Assembly (NCBI GenBank): GCA_947626755.1
Contig: CANQTP010000026.1
Span: forward strand, 1 to 37,973
From: an uncultured Clostridia bacterium
Lineage (GTDB): Bacteria; Bacillota; Clostridia; Oscillospirales; Ruminococcaceae
Direction of reading: 5' to 3'
DNA length: 37,973 nucleotides
The notes below the pieces were generated by a model, which made no database searches, was not told the DNA's origin, and worked only from the letters and a program-made list of their open reading frames with translations. The position numbers and the translations under genes are program-made. This document shows positions 22,934 through 29,106 of this stretch, in pieces (the first letter of the stretch is position 1; the number at the start of each line of letters is the position of its first letter).

Positions 22934-23898
22934 TATGCCGCACCGTCCTTTCGGAGCGGCTTTATGTCAAGTCCTGTAAGGTCAAGCTCCATAAACTTAG
23001 CCATGGCAGTCAGTCCCGGAAGATCATACTTTCCGTTGTCGTAAGCATTTGAAAAGAGGTTCACCGTGCCGCGTACAGCCTGTTGCGTCTGGGCGATCTT
23101 CCAGAGAAAATCAATTTCGGCGTTCATGTTTTTATTTACAAGTATCGGGAAAAGCAGCTCTATATCTTCACGTTTTATCTTTTTCGCGGAACATATCCGC
23201 GTCTGCTTTGTCCTGTTGCTTATCTGCGCAAACTCCGCCCGCTTGTTGCTTCCGAGCCGCCTTACCGTTTCGTTGTTGCCGATAAACATTATGCCGAGGG
23301 TCTGATCCCTGTCACGGAAGTAGTCGGAAAAAGACCTTAACGTCTCGATCGTCTTTATAGGCAGGTGCTGAGCCTCGTCGAATATAAGCACCATGCCGTC
23401 GGACAGCTTTCCGACTATGTTTATCCACATATCGTCTAAAGTAGATGAAATAGGTGCGTTAAGAGCGTTTGCAAGCAGTTTCAAAGTACTTTTAATACTC
23501 GTTAAACAGGGATTTAAAGTGAGATAGATCGCATTGTTAGGATTGTCCGAAACATACTTCTGAGCGGCTTTTGTCTTGCCTATGCCGGCATCTCCCGCGA
23601 ATATCGCAAGTCCGCCCTTGATATGGCATATTTTGATAGTGTCATATACTTTCTTTGAAATGGACGTCTGAACATAGCCTATTTCGTGGTATGTATCGTT
23701 AAGATCCGACTTTATCGCGAAATAGTCGGCGATCCGTTTCAGGTACTTATCCACATCTCCGCCGTAAGTTCCCTTGCGGAGCGGAGTAAGTATCCCTGCT
23801 GATATGCCGATTTTTTCGGCAGCCGCATTCTGCGACGGATTTTCCGCTATAAAAGCGTTAAGCTTGTCAATGATCTTCTGCTGTTCGGGTGTGTACAT
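22933..23898 (-). CDS. MuB-like AAA+ target-selection ATPase
   Basis: The gene encodes 321 residues from ATG 23898 with AAAGGAG upstream. An N-terminal helix-turn-helix at ~6-60 (NAAAEKIGISAGILTPLRKG) precedes the AAA+ domain: Walker A GDAGIGKT (102-109), Walker B MVLIFDEAQ (169-177) and the sensor region IMFIGNNETVRRL. This matches MuB, which coats target DNA, delivers it to MuA and gives target immunity. It lies right after the MuA gene, separated by copy 3 of the structured element. Length is close to that of MuB (312). Confidence 0.92.
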   Translation of the reverse strand: MYTPEQQKIIDKLNAFIAENPSQNAAAEKIGISAGILTPLRKGTYGGDVDKYLKRIADYFAIKSDLNDTYHEIGYVQTSISKKVYDTIKICHIKGGLAIFAGDAGIGKTKAAQKYVSDNPNNAIYLTLNPCLTSIKSTLKLLANALNAPISSTLDDMWINIVGKLSDGMVLIFDEAQHLPIKTIETLRSFSDYFRDRDQTLGIMFIGNNETVRRLGSNKRAEFAQISNRTKQTRICSAKKIKREDIELLFPILVNKNMNAEIDFLWKIAQTQQAVRGTVNLFSNAYDNGKYDLPGLTAMAKFMELDLTGLDIKPLRKDGAA

Positions 23899-23908
23899 AA
23901 ATTTATTC

Positions 23909-23993
23909 TCCTTTCGACGTTTTGCAGTTTTGCTTCAGCAAAATTTCGGACGGCAGTCCGAAAAGCAAAACTCGCAACTGAACTTGTTCAGCT
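23909..23993 (-). repeat. Structured intergenic element, copy 3 (between MuA and MuB)
   Basis: Read on the minus strand: a dyad holding the MuA stop (AGCTGAAC-AA-GTTCAGTT), GAGTTTTGC, the hairpin TTCGGAC-TGCC-GTCCGAA, TTTTGCTGAAGCAAAA, TGCAAAAC and AAAGGAG. It lacks the extra GCTTGC hairpin of copies 1 and 2. The first dyad has a different sequence from the other copies but keeps the shape. Confidence 0.85.
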
Positions 23994-26003
23994 TTCCTCC
24001 TCAAAATCAAAAGTTATTTTGTTTTTTGCGGCGTTTCTTGCCATAGCTTCAAGGTCTATGACAACATCTGTTCCGGCAGCTCTTTCCAAAGGTTTTTCTT
24101 CGGAAATAATGACCGGCTCAATGTTTTTCGGTCGTAATCTGACTTTGTCAAGATTTTTCTGCGCTTCGGTAACTGCAAGAGCAAGAGCGTCTATCTTTAA
24201 TCCGCCTGTCAGTTCCGCTCCGCACTCCTTGATAGCTCGCAGCTGACGTGCAATAAGTCTCTGTCTTGCGGCAATATCGTTCTTGTCTGACGTTATGTAG
24301 TCCACAAATACGCTGAGATCCATCTTCCAAGAGCCGACATATGTATCTTCCTTGTCATATATGCGGACATATTCCAGCTCCGCAGGATCGTAACGCACAT
24401 AGACTTCCTTGCCGACCCATCTCCAATTGTCCTCACCGCAGTTATACCATAGTTTCTCGCCGGAAATTTTGATGTAAACGCCGTTTTCCCGTACTTTCTG
24501 GTAGCCTGTGTGCCGCATGAGCAGGAGATCAAGAGTGCTTTCGCTGCACATTCTGACAGTCCTGCGCTGTATTGACTTGCTCCAAGCCTCAGCCCTGCTC
24601 ATTTCCTTAAACTGCCGTTCATATCCGCCGTAAGGCGATGCGTTGTACTGCCCGTCAAAAAGTATGTCGAGCTGCTCCCTGATCTGCCAGTCATAGGGAA
24701 CGTAACCATGTTTAAGCTGATATTTAAGGCTTTCGGGACGTTCAACAATGTTTCCGCCCGTAAATGTTGCTGTCAGCCTTGAAATTGTGTTCTTTAAGGT
24801 AAGGAACATTCTTTCAATAGGTTTCGCACGTCCGTTTTCGGGAATGGCATTCTGCATTTCTATACCCAGCAAGTCAAGAATAGTCGGCGGACGTTCCACA
24901 TCAAGCTGTTTCTTGTGTGTCCTGTGTCCTTTTCCGCCTATATCCCAAGTCAGGAACTCACGACCGTTATCAACATAGAGTATCTTTGGAATACCGCAAC
25001 GCTGTATAGCGTGTCTTAAAGCCATTATTGTCGAATGTGAGTTAGGCGTTTCGGTGATGTTCCAACCCACAAGCAGACCGGTTTTAGCGTCAAGTATACC
25101 TGTGATATACAGCCTGTGTTCCTTTGTGCCGTCGTCCGTACGCGTGATAAAATCAAGAGTGTGGTTATCAGCGACCCAGACGTCGTTTGCTTCAATTCCG
25201 TCGTAAAGCCTTTCTATGTACGGCAGACAGTTATCGATGCACGACTTTTCGCCGTACCGGAAGAACTCCGTTACCGCAGGCTCGATCTTTTCGGTCTGTC
25301 TGCGGAACGTTCTTTCACAAGCCATGTCAGGCAGATACTCCGGGTATTCTTTTTTCACAAAGTTTACCGTCTGTCGGTAACAGTCTGCTACCGGAAGCTG
25401 TTCCTCGGTAAGATAAAGCGAGTAAAAACATTCCAGAACAGCCTTTGGGATCTCCGTCTGACCTTTGTTCCAACCGCCGCGGTTTTCAACGAGACCTTGC
25501 AGATCATTTTCCTTGTATGCCTTGTACTTGCGGTAAAGTATGTCCCTGCTCAGTCTGATGTCATGTTCAGCCAGATATGCGCGTCTTAAACGCTTTGTTT
25601 CGGCTATGAACACCATATCGCCCTCGGAGCAGCTGTCATATTCCCTGCGGCGTATCTGCCATTCACGGAGCAGGTCTGTCCAGAAAGTTATCTGCTCACG
25701 GTCTTTTGCGTTAAACTCGCCAAACTCCTTTTTAATGCCCGTTTTATGGTGCTTTATATGCGGTTTTACGTCCTCATCATGTACTTTCGGCAAACAGAGC
25801 TGCGCTTCCGATGCGAGCTGTCCGTAATACTTCTTTTGCAGATCCGCCGACAGAGCGGAGATCGGTATTTTATACTGCATACAGTTATTGTCCGCATTGA
25901 TCTCTTGGATCGCTTCAAGTTTTCCGTCTTTAGCTATTCGCTTTATATATCTGACGGAACAGCCTTTCAGCTCTGCAACTTCCTTTACGGATAAATATTC
26001 CAA
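23988..26003 (-). CDS. MuA-like DDE transposase
   Basis: About 671 residues, starting at TTG 26003 seven bases after GGGAGG; an ATG at 26033 is upstream of that site and lacks one of its own. An N-terminal helix-turn-helix (EYLSVKEVAELKGCSVRYIK) and Mu-type DNA-binding part are followed by the rve/DDE core, with D279 (VWVADNHTLDF), D345 (ILYVDNGREF) and E397 (GRAKPIERMF), at spacing like Mu A (D269, D336, E392). The C-terminal Mu-type beta-barrel is at ~520-570 (EVYVRYDPAELEYVRIY), and the basic tail can contact MuB. It catalyses replicative transposition. All catalytic residues are present. Confidence 0.95.
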   Translation of the reverse strand: MEYLSVKEVAELKGCSVRYIKRIAKDGKLEAIQEINADNNCMQYKIPISALSADLQKKYYGQLASEAQLCLPKVHDEDVKPHIKHHKTGIKKEFGEFNAKDREQITFWTDLLREWQIRRREYDSCSEGDMVFIAETKRLRRAYLAEHDIRLSRDILYRKYKAYKENDLQGLVENRGGWNKGQTEIPKAVLECFYSLYLTEEQLPVADCYRQTVNFVKKEYPEYLPDMACERTFRRQTEKIEPAVTEFFRYGEKSCIDNCLPYIERLYDGIEANDVWVADNHTLDFITRTDDGTKEHRLYITGILDAKTGLLVGWNITETPNSHSTIMALRHAIQRCGIPKILYVDNGREFLTWDIGGKGHRTHKKQLDVERPPTILDLLGIEMQNAIPENGRAKPIERMFLTLKNTISRLTATFTGGNIVERPESLKYQLKHGYVPYDWQIREQLDILFDGQYNASPYGGYERQFKEMSRAEAWSKSIQRRTVRMCSESTLDLLLMRHTGYQKVRENGVYIKISGEKLWYNCGEDNWRWVGKEVYVRYDPAELEYVRIYDKEDTYVGSWKMDLSVFVDYITSDKNDIAARQRLIARQLRAIKECGAELTGGLKIDALALAVTEAQKNLDKVRLRPKNIEPVIISEEKPLERAAGTDVVIDLEAMARNAAKNKITFDFEEES

Positions 26004-26041
26004 ATATCTCACCTCCCGAAAAAATTCTTGCATTTATGTGT

Positions 26042-26069
26042 CGTCTATGATATACTTATACTATAGACG
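26042..26069 (-). promoter_or_regulatory. Palindromic operator with likely promoter for muA
   Basis: CGTCTAT...ATAGACG form a 7-bp dyad with inner TATA...TATA (28 bp in all). On the minus strand TTGTTC, 17 bp and TATCAT make a plausible promoter whose -10 lies in the dyad. It lies 39 bp before the TTG start of muA, so early regulators (repressor or the XRE protein at 26556-26768) may tune transposase here. Confidence 0.55.
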
Positions 26070-26158
26070 GAACAAGCGTTTTAAAGTGTTCCGACCTGCC
26101 ATCATCAGTGCAAGGCGGTCATTCCTTGCAGACGGAACGGCTTTCCGCTCCGTTTCGG

Positions 26159-26368
26159 CTAAACGCTAAGATCTACTCCTGTCTTAAACAGGAACTGTTC
26201 CAGAACGTCGGTGCAGTCCTCATCGGGAGCATACTCCGTAAGCAGGCTGTACAGTTCATGTGCCGCTGTAAGACAACATTCTTCTGTCCTGCCGGAAAGC
26301 TCCATGATAACTATACCGATCTCACCGAGTATATCTTCGATCGCTTCTGTTAATTCAATCGTGTCCAC
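26159..26368 (-). CDS. Hypothetical small acidic protein
   Basis: The gene encodes 69 residues from a GTG at 26368, one base after the stop of the upstream gene, with GGTGAA about eight bases upstream. The protein is acidic and helical (MDTIELTEAIEDILGEIGIV; LTEYAPDEDCTDVLEQFLF), with two adjacent cysteines. It belongs to the run of small early genes before muA. No family recognised. Confidence 0.55.
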   Translation of the reverse strand: MDTIELTEAIEDILGEIGIVIMELSGRTEECCLTAAHELYSLLTEYAPDEDCTDVLEQFLFKTGVDLSV

Positions 26369-26369
26369 T

Positions 26370-26552
26370 TTAATTCACCACGCTTTCTGCACCAAGTGCC
26401 TGTATCAGAGACACACCGGAGCAGTCGTTCTCATTTTTGAATCGTGTTATCGCAAGTGATAACGCTTCCTTTTCATTATGTGCATTTACCGAGTAAATGT
26501 CATTGAACCGTCCGTGAACGGTCTCAATGTGCAGATATACGTCATATTTCAT
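26370..26552 (-). CDS. Hypothetical small protein
   Basis: The gene encodes 60 residues from ATG 26552 with AAGGGGCG upstream. A strand-helix-strand layout (MKYDVYLHIETVHGRF; KEALSLAITRFKNENDC) resembles small ssDNA-annealing or dsRBD-like folds, but no family is certain. It is an early-operon gene directly before the GTG-started 69-residue gene. Confidence 0.6.
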   Translation of the reverse strand: MKYDVYLHIETVHGRFNDIYSVNAHNEKEALSLAITRFKNENDCSGVSLIQALGAESVVN

Positions 26553-26555
26553 AAA

Positions 26556-26768
26556 TTACGCCCCTTTCTTAACGTTCCTGCCCAGCAGCTCATCAACGGA
26601 ACAGTGCAGAGCGTCCGCAATCCTTACCAGTGTTTCCACACCGGGAACTTTAAAGCCGGATTCATAACCGCTCATTGCTCCCTTGCTCACACCGATCCGC
26701 TCCGCAAGTTCTTTCTGATCCAGCTCGTATTCCTCGCGTTTTCTGCGAATGTTATCTCCAAGTGCCAT
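26556..26768 (-). CDS. XRE/Cro-like early regulator (Ner-like position)
   Basis: The gene encodes 70 residues from ATG 26768 behind AGGAGG; a longer frame from 26849 would overlap the upstream gene without a binding site. It is almost entirely an XRE helix-turn-helix: LGDNIRRKREEYELDQKELA, ERIGVSKGAMSGYESGFKVP and ETLVRIADALHCSVDELLG. Its place between the repressor and muA corresponds to ner/Cro-type negative regulators in Mu-like phages. The dyad at 26042-26069 is a candidate target. Confidence 0.85.
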   Translation of the reverse strand: MALGDNIRRKREEYELDQKELAERIGVSKGAMSGYESGFKVPGVETLVRIADALHCSVDELLGRNVKKGA

Positions 26769-26787
26769 ATGTATTACCTCCTGTTCA

Positions 26788-27015
26788 TTATTTGATCTCA
26801 ATCGCTTTTCCGACATAGTACCAGTTTGTCTCATGATCCACAAACTCATCGCTTGAAAGCTTTGCTATGTCTTCAAAAAGATCGTCAAGCTCCTTATCCA
26901 CATTAAAAGCCCTTACAAATTCAGCTAAAGACTCATATACATCACGGAGAGACGTGCAGCTTGTTTCAAAATCATTCTTTTCAGTCTTCACTTTAACTCT
27001 GTAAAATAATACCAT
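26788..27015 (-). CDS. Hypothetical small acidic protein
   Basis: The gene encodes 75 residues from ATG 27015 with AAAGGAAG upstream. It begins with strands (MVLFYRVKVKTEKNDFETS) followed by acidic helices (LRDVYESLAEFVRAFNVDKE; LDDLFEDIAKLSSDEFVDHE). No membrane segment, no known motif. It precedes the XRE regulator gene in the early operon. Confidence 0.6.
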   Translation of the reverse strand: MVLFYRVKVKTEKNDFETSCTSLRDVYESLAEFVRAFNVDKELDDLFEDIAKLSSDEFVDHETNWYYVGKAIEIK

Positions 27016-27074
27016 TTTGTATCACTTCCTTTCATTCAGTGGTATTGGTGTACGGTTTAAATACCATTCCTTCC

Positions 27075-27103
27075 TTGATTTTACTCCTTATTTATGCTAC
27101 AAT
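27075..27103 (+). promoter_or_regulatory. Sigma-A-type promoter for the small plus-strand gene
   Basis: TTGATT (27075-27080), a 17-bp spacer and TACAAT (27098-27103), followed by GGGAGG and ATG at 27138. Confidence 0.65.
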
Positions 27104-27137
27104 TAAATTGCGAGCCTAAACAGGGAGGGATAATTAA

Positions 27138-27296
27138 ATGGACAAAGAAACAGCGTTGAAAGTTTTACTGTCTCTTATTGAGAATGGAAAATTGATTTTC
27201 AAACCAACTAAAATGAATTGTACTCCAGAAGAATACAACCAGTACGTTGTAGAAACAGTTTGTAATTTGTACAAACAACTAATTGGCGCTAAGTAA
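27138..27296 (+). CDS. Small plus-strand protein in the early region
   Basis: The gene encodes 52 residues from ATG 27138 behind CAGGGAGGG: MDKETALKVLLSLIENGKLI, then FKPTKMNCTPEEYNQYVVET and a helical end. It has its own promoter (27075-27103), a good binding site and sensible composition. It runs against the early operon and overlaps the 3' end of the minus-strand gene 27279-27440 by 18 bases. Same direction as the repressor, so perhaps expressed in the lysogen. Function unknown. Confidence 0.65.
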   Translation: MDKETALKVLLSLIENGKLIFKPTKMNCTPEEYNQYVVETVCNLYKQLIGAK

Positions 27297-27440
27297 TTCG
27301 TACAACTTGCACATAGCGATCGCATAACTTGTTAATAATTCCGGCTCGCAGAATTGAGATCTCTCCGCAAGAAGTGCCAGCTCCTTGTGGAGAAGTTCTC
27401 TTTCTTTTATCATTTCTGCAATAACGTTGACATCTTTCAT
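27279..27440 (-). CDS. Small early leader-region protein
   Basis: The gene encodes 53 residues from ATG 27440 behind GGAGG (MKDVNVIAEMIKERELLHKE, then a helical stretch LALLAERSQFCEPELLTSYA). It is the first gene behind the early promoter at 27550-27578. All-helical, acidic, no known family. Frames starting at 27488 or 27455 are longer but lack a binding site. Confidence 0.6.
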   Translation of the reverse strand: MKDVNVIAEMIKERELLHKELALLAERSQFCEPELLTSYAIAMCKLYELLSAN

Positions 27441-27481
27441 AGATTTTTCCTCCATTCCTATTGTTTTTTCAAGTTTCTTGT

Positions 27482-27542
27482 GGTACAATTACCTTGTACC
27501 TTTCCGGTAAACCAAGGGATACGTGTGCTTATTTGGTTTACC
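27482..27542. promoter_or_regulatory. Two dyads in the early transcript leader
   Basis: GGTACAA-TTACC-TTGTACC (27482-27500) and GGTAAACCAA...TTGGTTTACC (27506-27515/27533-27542) are perfect inverted repeats between the early promoter and the first early gene. They may be operators for a second regulator or RNA hairpins. Confidence 0.5.
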
Positions 27543-27549
27543 TAAGTAA

Positions 27550-27578
27550 ATTATAGTTGATTTAATTCAACTTGTCAA
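27550..27578 (-). promoter_or_regulatory. Early lytic promoter with operator in its spacer
   Basis: Minus-strand TTGACA (27573-27578), exactly 17 bp, and TATAAT (27550-27555) match the sigma-A consensus perfectly. The spacer holds the dyad GTTGATTTAATTCAAC (27556-27571). A related dyad TTGATTCAAATCAA (27599-27612) lies between this promoter and the repressor gene. Bound repressor would block the early promoter directly. Confidence 0.85.
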
Positions 27579-27648
27579 GGGATTTTGCTCAACTTTAATT
27601 GATTCAAATCAACTTTGTGTATTTTGCACAAGAAAGGACTGTACGTTT

Positions 27649-28368
27649 GTGGAATTTAGTGATATAATTTTGAAATATTTTAATGACAACAATATTCAGC
27701 CGTCAGCAATTGCAAAAGCAACTGGAATTGATAAAAGCACTTTTAGCAAATGGAAAACAAAACCTACATCAAAGATTGATTTTGAAACGGTTCACAAAAT
27801 CGTATCATATCTCAATATTTCTGTAGACACATTGCTTTATGGTGATAAAACAAGTTTGTCTATAAACAGTGACGAACAACAATTAATAAGTCTTTTTCGC
27901 AAATTGACTGACAAGGAACAACAACGGCTAATAGGGAGAGCTGAACTGCTTGTTGAATTATCAGAAAATAATGGCAACAAAAAAGTTGAATATAATCATA
28001 TGCGCCGTATAAATATTGCCTATGTAGCTGCCGGAGCGGGTATCTCCACACCTTTTACAATTGATAATGCTTTTTCCGAGCAGGAATTCCCAGCAGATGA
28101 GATCCCAACCGGAGCGGATTGCGGCGTTCCCATTAACGGAGACAGCATGGAACCGGAGTATCCTAACGGCTGCATTGTCTGGGTAAAACAGAACGCTGAT
28201 GTTAAGTACGGGGATTGTATTATCGCAGTCATTAACGGTGAGCCTTTTTTCAAGATCTACAAGCCGGACGGACTTCATTCTTACAACGCAAATTATAAGC
28301 CGATCATAGTAAATGACAGCGATCAATTTGAGATATTCGGTAAGGTTATCGGGTACTATTCTGAGTAA
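27649..28368 (+). CDS. Phage repressor, HTH + S24 (LexA/CI-type) peptidase
   Basis: The gene encodes 239 residues from GTG 27649 with GAAAGGA upstream. The N-terminal HTH is at ~5-62 (PSAIAKATGIDKSTFSKWKT). The S24 domain in the C-terminal half has the nucleophile in GDSMEP (S166), general-base lysine K202 (PFFKIYK) and a likely self-cleavage Ala-Gly in YVAAGAG (~126-131). It should hold the prophage silent and be inactivated by RecA-dependent self-cleavage on DNA damage. This differs from Mu Rep, which lacks S24. It is divergent from the early operon, with operators of GTTGA/TCAAC half-sites between. I see no clear promoter for this gene. Confidence 0.93.
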   Translation: MEFSDIILKYFNDNNIQPSAIAKATGIDKSTFSKWKTKPTSKIDFETVHKIVSYLNISVDTLLYGDKTSLSINSDEQQLISLFRKLTDKEQQRLIGRAELLVELSENNGNKKVEYNHMRRINIAYVAAGAGISTPFTIDNAFSEQEFPADEIPTGADCGVPINGDSMEPEYPNGCIVWVKQNADVKYGDCIIAVINGEPFFKIYKPDGLHSYNANYKPIIVNDSDQFEIFGKVIGYYSE

Positions 28369-28379
28369 TAAAATAGGGG

Positions 28380-28513
28380 GCTGCCAACCAGTTGGTAGCT
28401 CCATTGATTTTAGTTGGTAGGTTGGTAGCCCTTAATTTCCAGTTACTTTAAAAATAAAAATAGGCATTTTAACGACTTTTAAAAAATTTTTAAAAGCGTT
28501 TAAATGCCTATTT
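28380..28513. terminator. Hairpins after the repressor gene
   Basis: GCTGCCAAC-CA-GTTGGTAGC with further AGTTGGTAG repeats (28380-28431), then a large dyad TAGGCATTTTAACGACTTTT / AAAAGCGTTTAAATGCCTA with small mismatches (28461-28510), followed by TTTTA. Together they probably end repressor transcription and shield the prophage end. Confidence 0.6.
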
Positions 28514-28765
28514 TACGCGGTTTTATTCAATTATGGCGATAATCCTTTTAAAACGGTTTAACGCATATCTTCACAACAAAAAATTTCCAGTTTGATCTGC
28601 TCAAAAATCCAAAAATCTTCTGACACCAAAGTTTTCCACCATTTCAACATTTTCAATTTTTTACACCCTTTAAACGGCTATTTTACGCGGTTTAAAGGGG
28701 CTTTTTATATTTTTCACGCCTTTTTTGACTTTTTGCACTTTTTATATTATGCTTGTCAAATTACA
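28497..28765. repeat. Prophage terminus with candidate transposase-binding repeats
   Basis: This is the non-coding end of the element. TTTACGCGG follows TTTAAA(C/T)GGC(T/A)-type sequence twice: 28497-28524 (GCGTTTAAATGCCTA then TTTTACGCGG) and 28666-28699 (CCCTTTAAACGGCTA then TTTTACGCGG). The second sits in a dyad with CCCTTTAAAC/GTTTAAAGGG. Mu-type ends carry several MuA sites near the terminus, so these are likely MuA-binding sites. The final bases TGTAA (minus strand) abut IS sequence at 28766. Confidence 0.7.
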
Positions 28766-29017
28766 ACGAAAACATTGGTCTATTGAAAATCAGCTGCATT
28801 GGTGTCTTGATGTTATTTTCAGAGAAGATGCTTCAAGGGCAAGAAAAGATAATTCTCCGTTAAATTTGAATATACTTCGTAAAACTGCACTTTCTCTTTT
28901 AAATCAGGCTAAATATGGTCGCCTTAGTAAGAAAAGAATGAGATTTAAGGCTTCTCTTAACCCCGATGTCTTACTTTCTGTTCTTTTTACTCATAAAAAG
29001 TAAATGCTGTTGCCGTG
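28766..29017 (+). pseudogene. ISAs1-family transposase, 3' fragment split by the prophage
   Basis: The sequence from 28766 (ACGAAAACATTGG) to the IS end near 29017 is the last ~78 codons of an ISAs1-family transposase (KHWSIENQLHWCLDVIFRED; RKDNSPLNLNILRKTALSLL), ending with TAA at 29001-29003 and the terminal CTGTTGCCGTG. It differs from the copy at 37279-37530 at about seven bases in 252. The 5' part is not in the window. It was cut when the Mu-like element inserted, and should lie beyond the other prophage end. Confidence 0.9.
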
Positions 29018-29036
29018 GCAGTACAGGTTCAGGCTA

Positions 29037-29065
29037 TTGACAAATGGCGTTTTGTGTGCTATAAT
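29037..29065 (+). promoter_or_regulatory. Consensus sigma-A promoter upstream of the hybrid kinase
   Basis: TTGACA (29037-29042), 17 bp, TATAAT (29060-29065): a perfect match, 20 bp beyond the IS end. Transcripts starting near 29072 would have a short leader before the kinase gene. Confidence 0.9.
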
Positions 29066-29106
29066 AGGAATTAATTCCAAAAGGAAGATATCAGACGAAA
29101 AAATAT

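Larger units (their letters stand above)
1..28765 (-). mobile_element. Mu-like transposable prophage (left part outside window)
   Basis: The gene order read on the minus strand is repressor (divergent), MuA, MuB, GemA, Mor, gp25/26/27-like genes, terminase, MuF, scaffold, capsid and tail, which is the layout of Mu-like phages of Firmicutes with a siphovirus-type tail. The right boundary is sharp. At 28765 the sequence ends in ...TTACA, so the element begins TGTAA on the minus strand, the usual TG...CA Mu-type terminus. From 28766 the sequence matches the interior of an ISAs1 transposase gene. The other end lies left of the window. The packaging genes are broken, so the element is probably defective as a phage. 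Confidence 0.9.

Noticed and set aside
28592-28786. 64-residue plus-strand ORF across the prophage end
   Set aside because: It crosses the prophage/IS border through AT-rich terminal repeats and has no binding site; chance frame.
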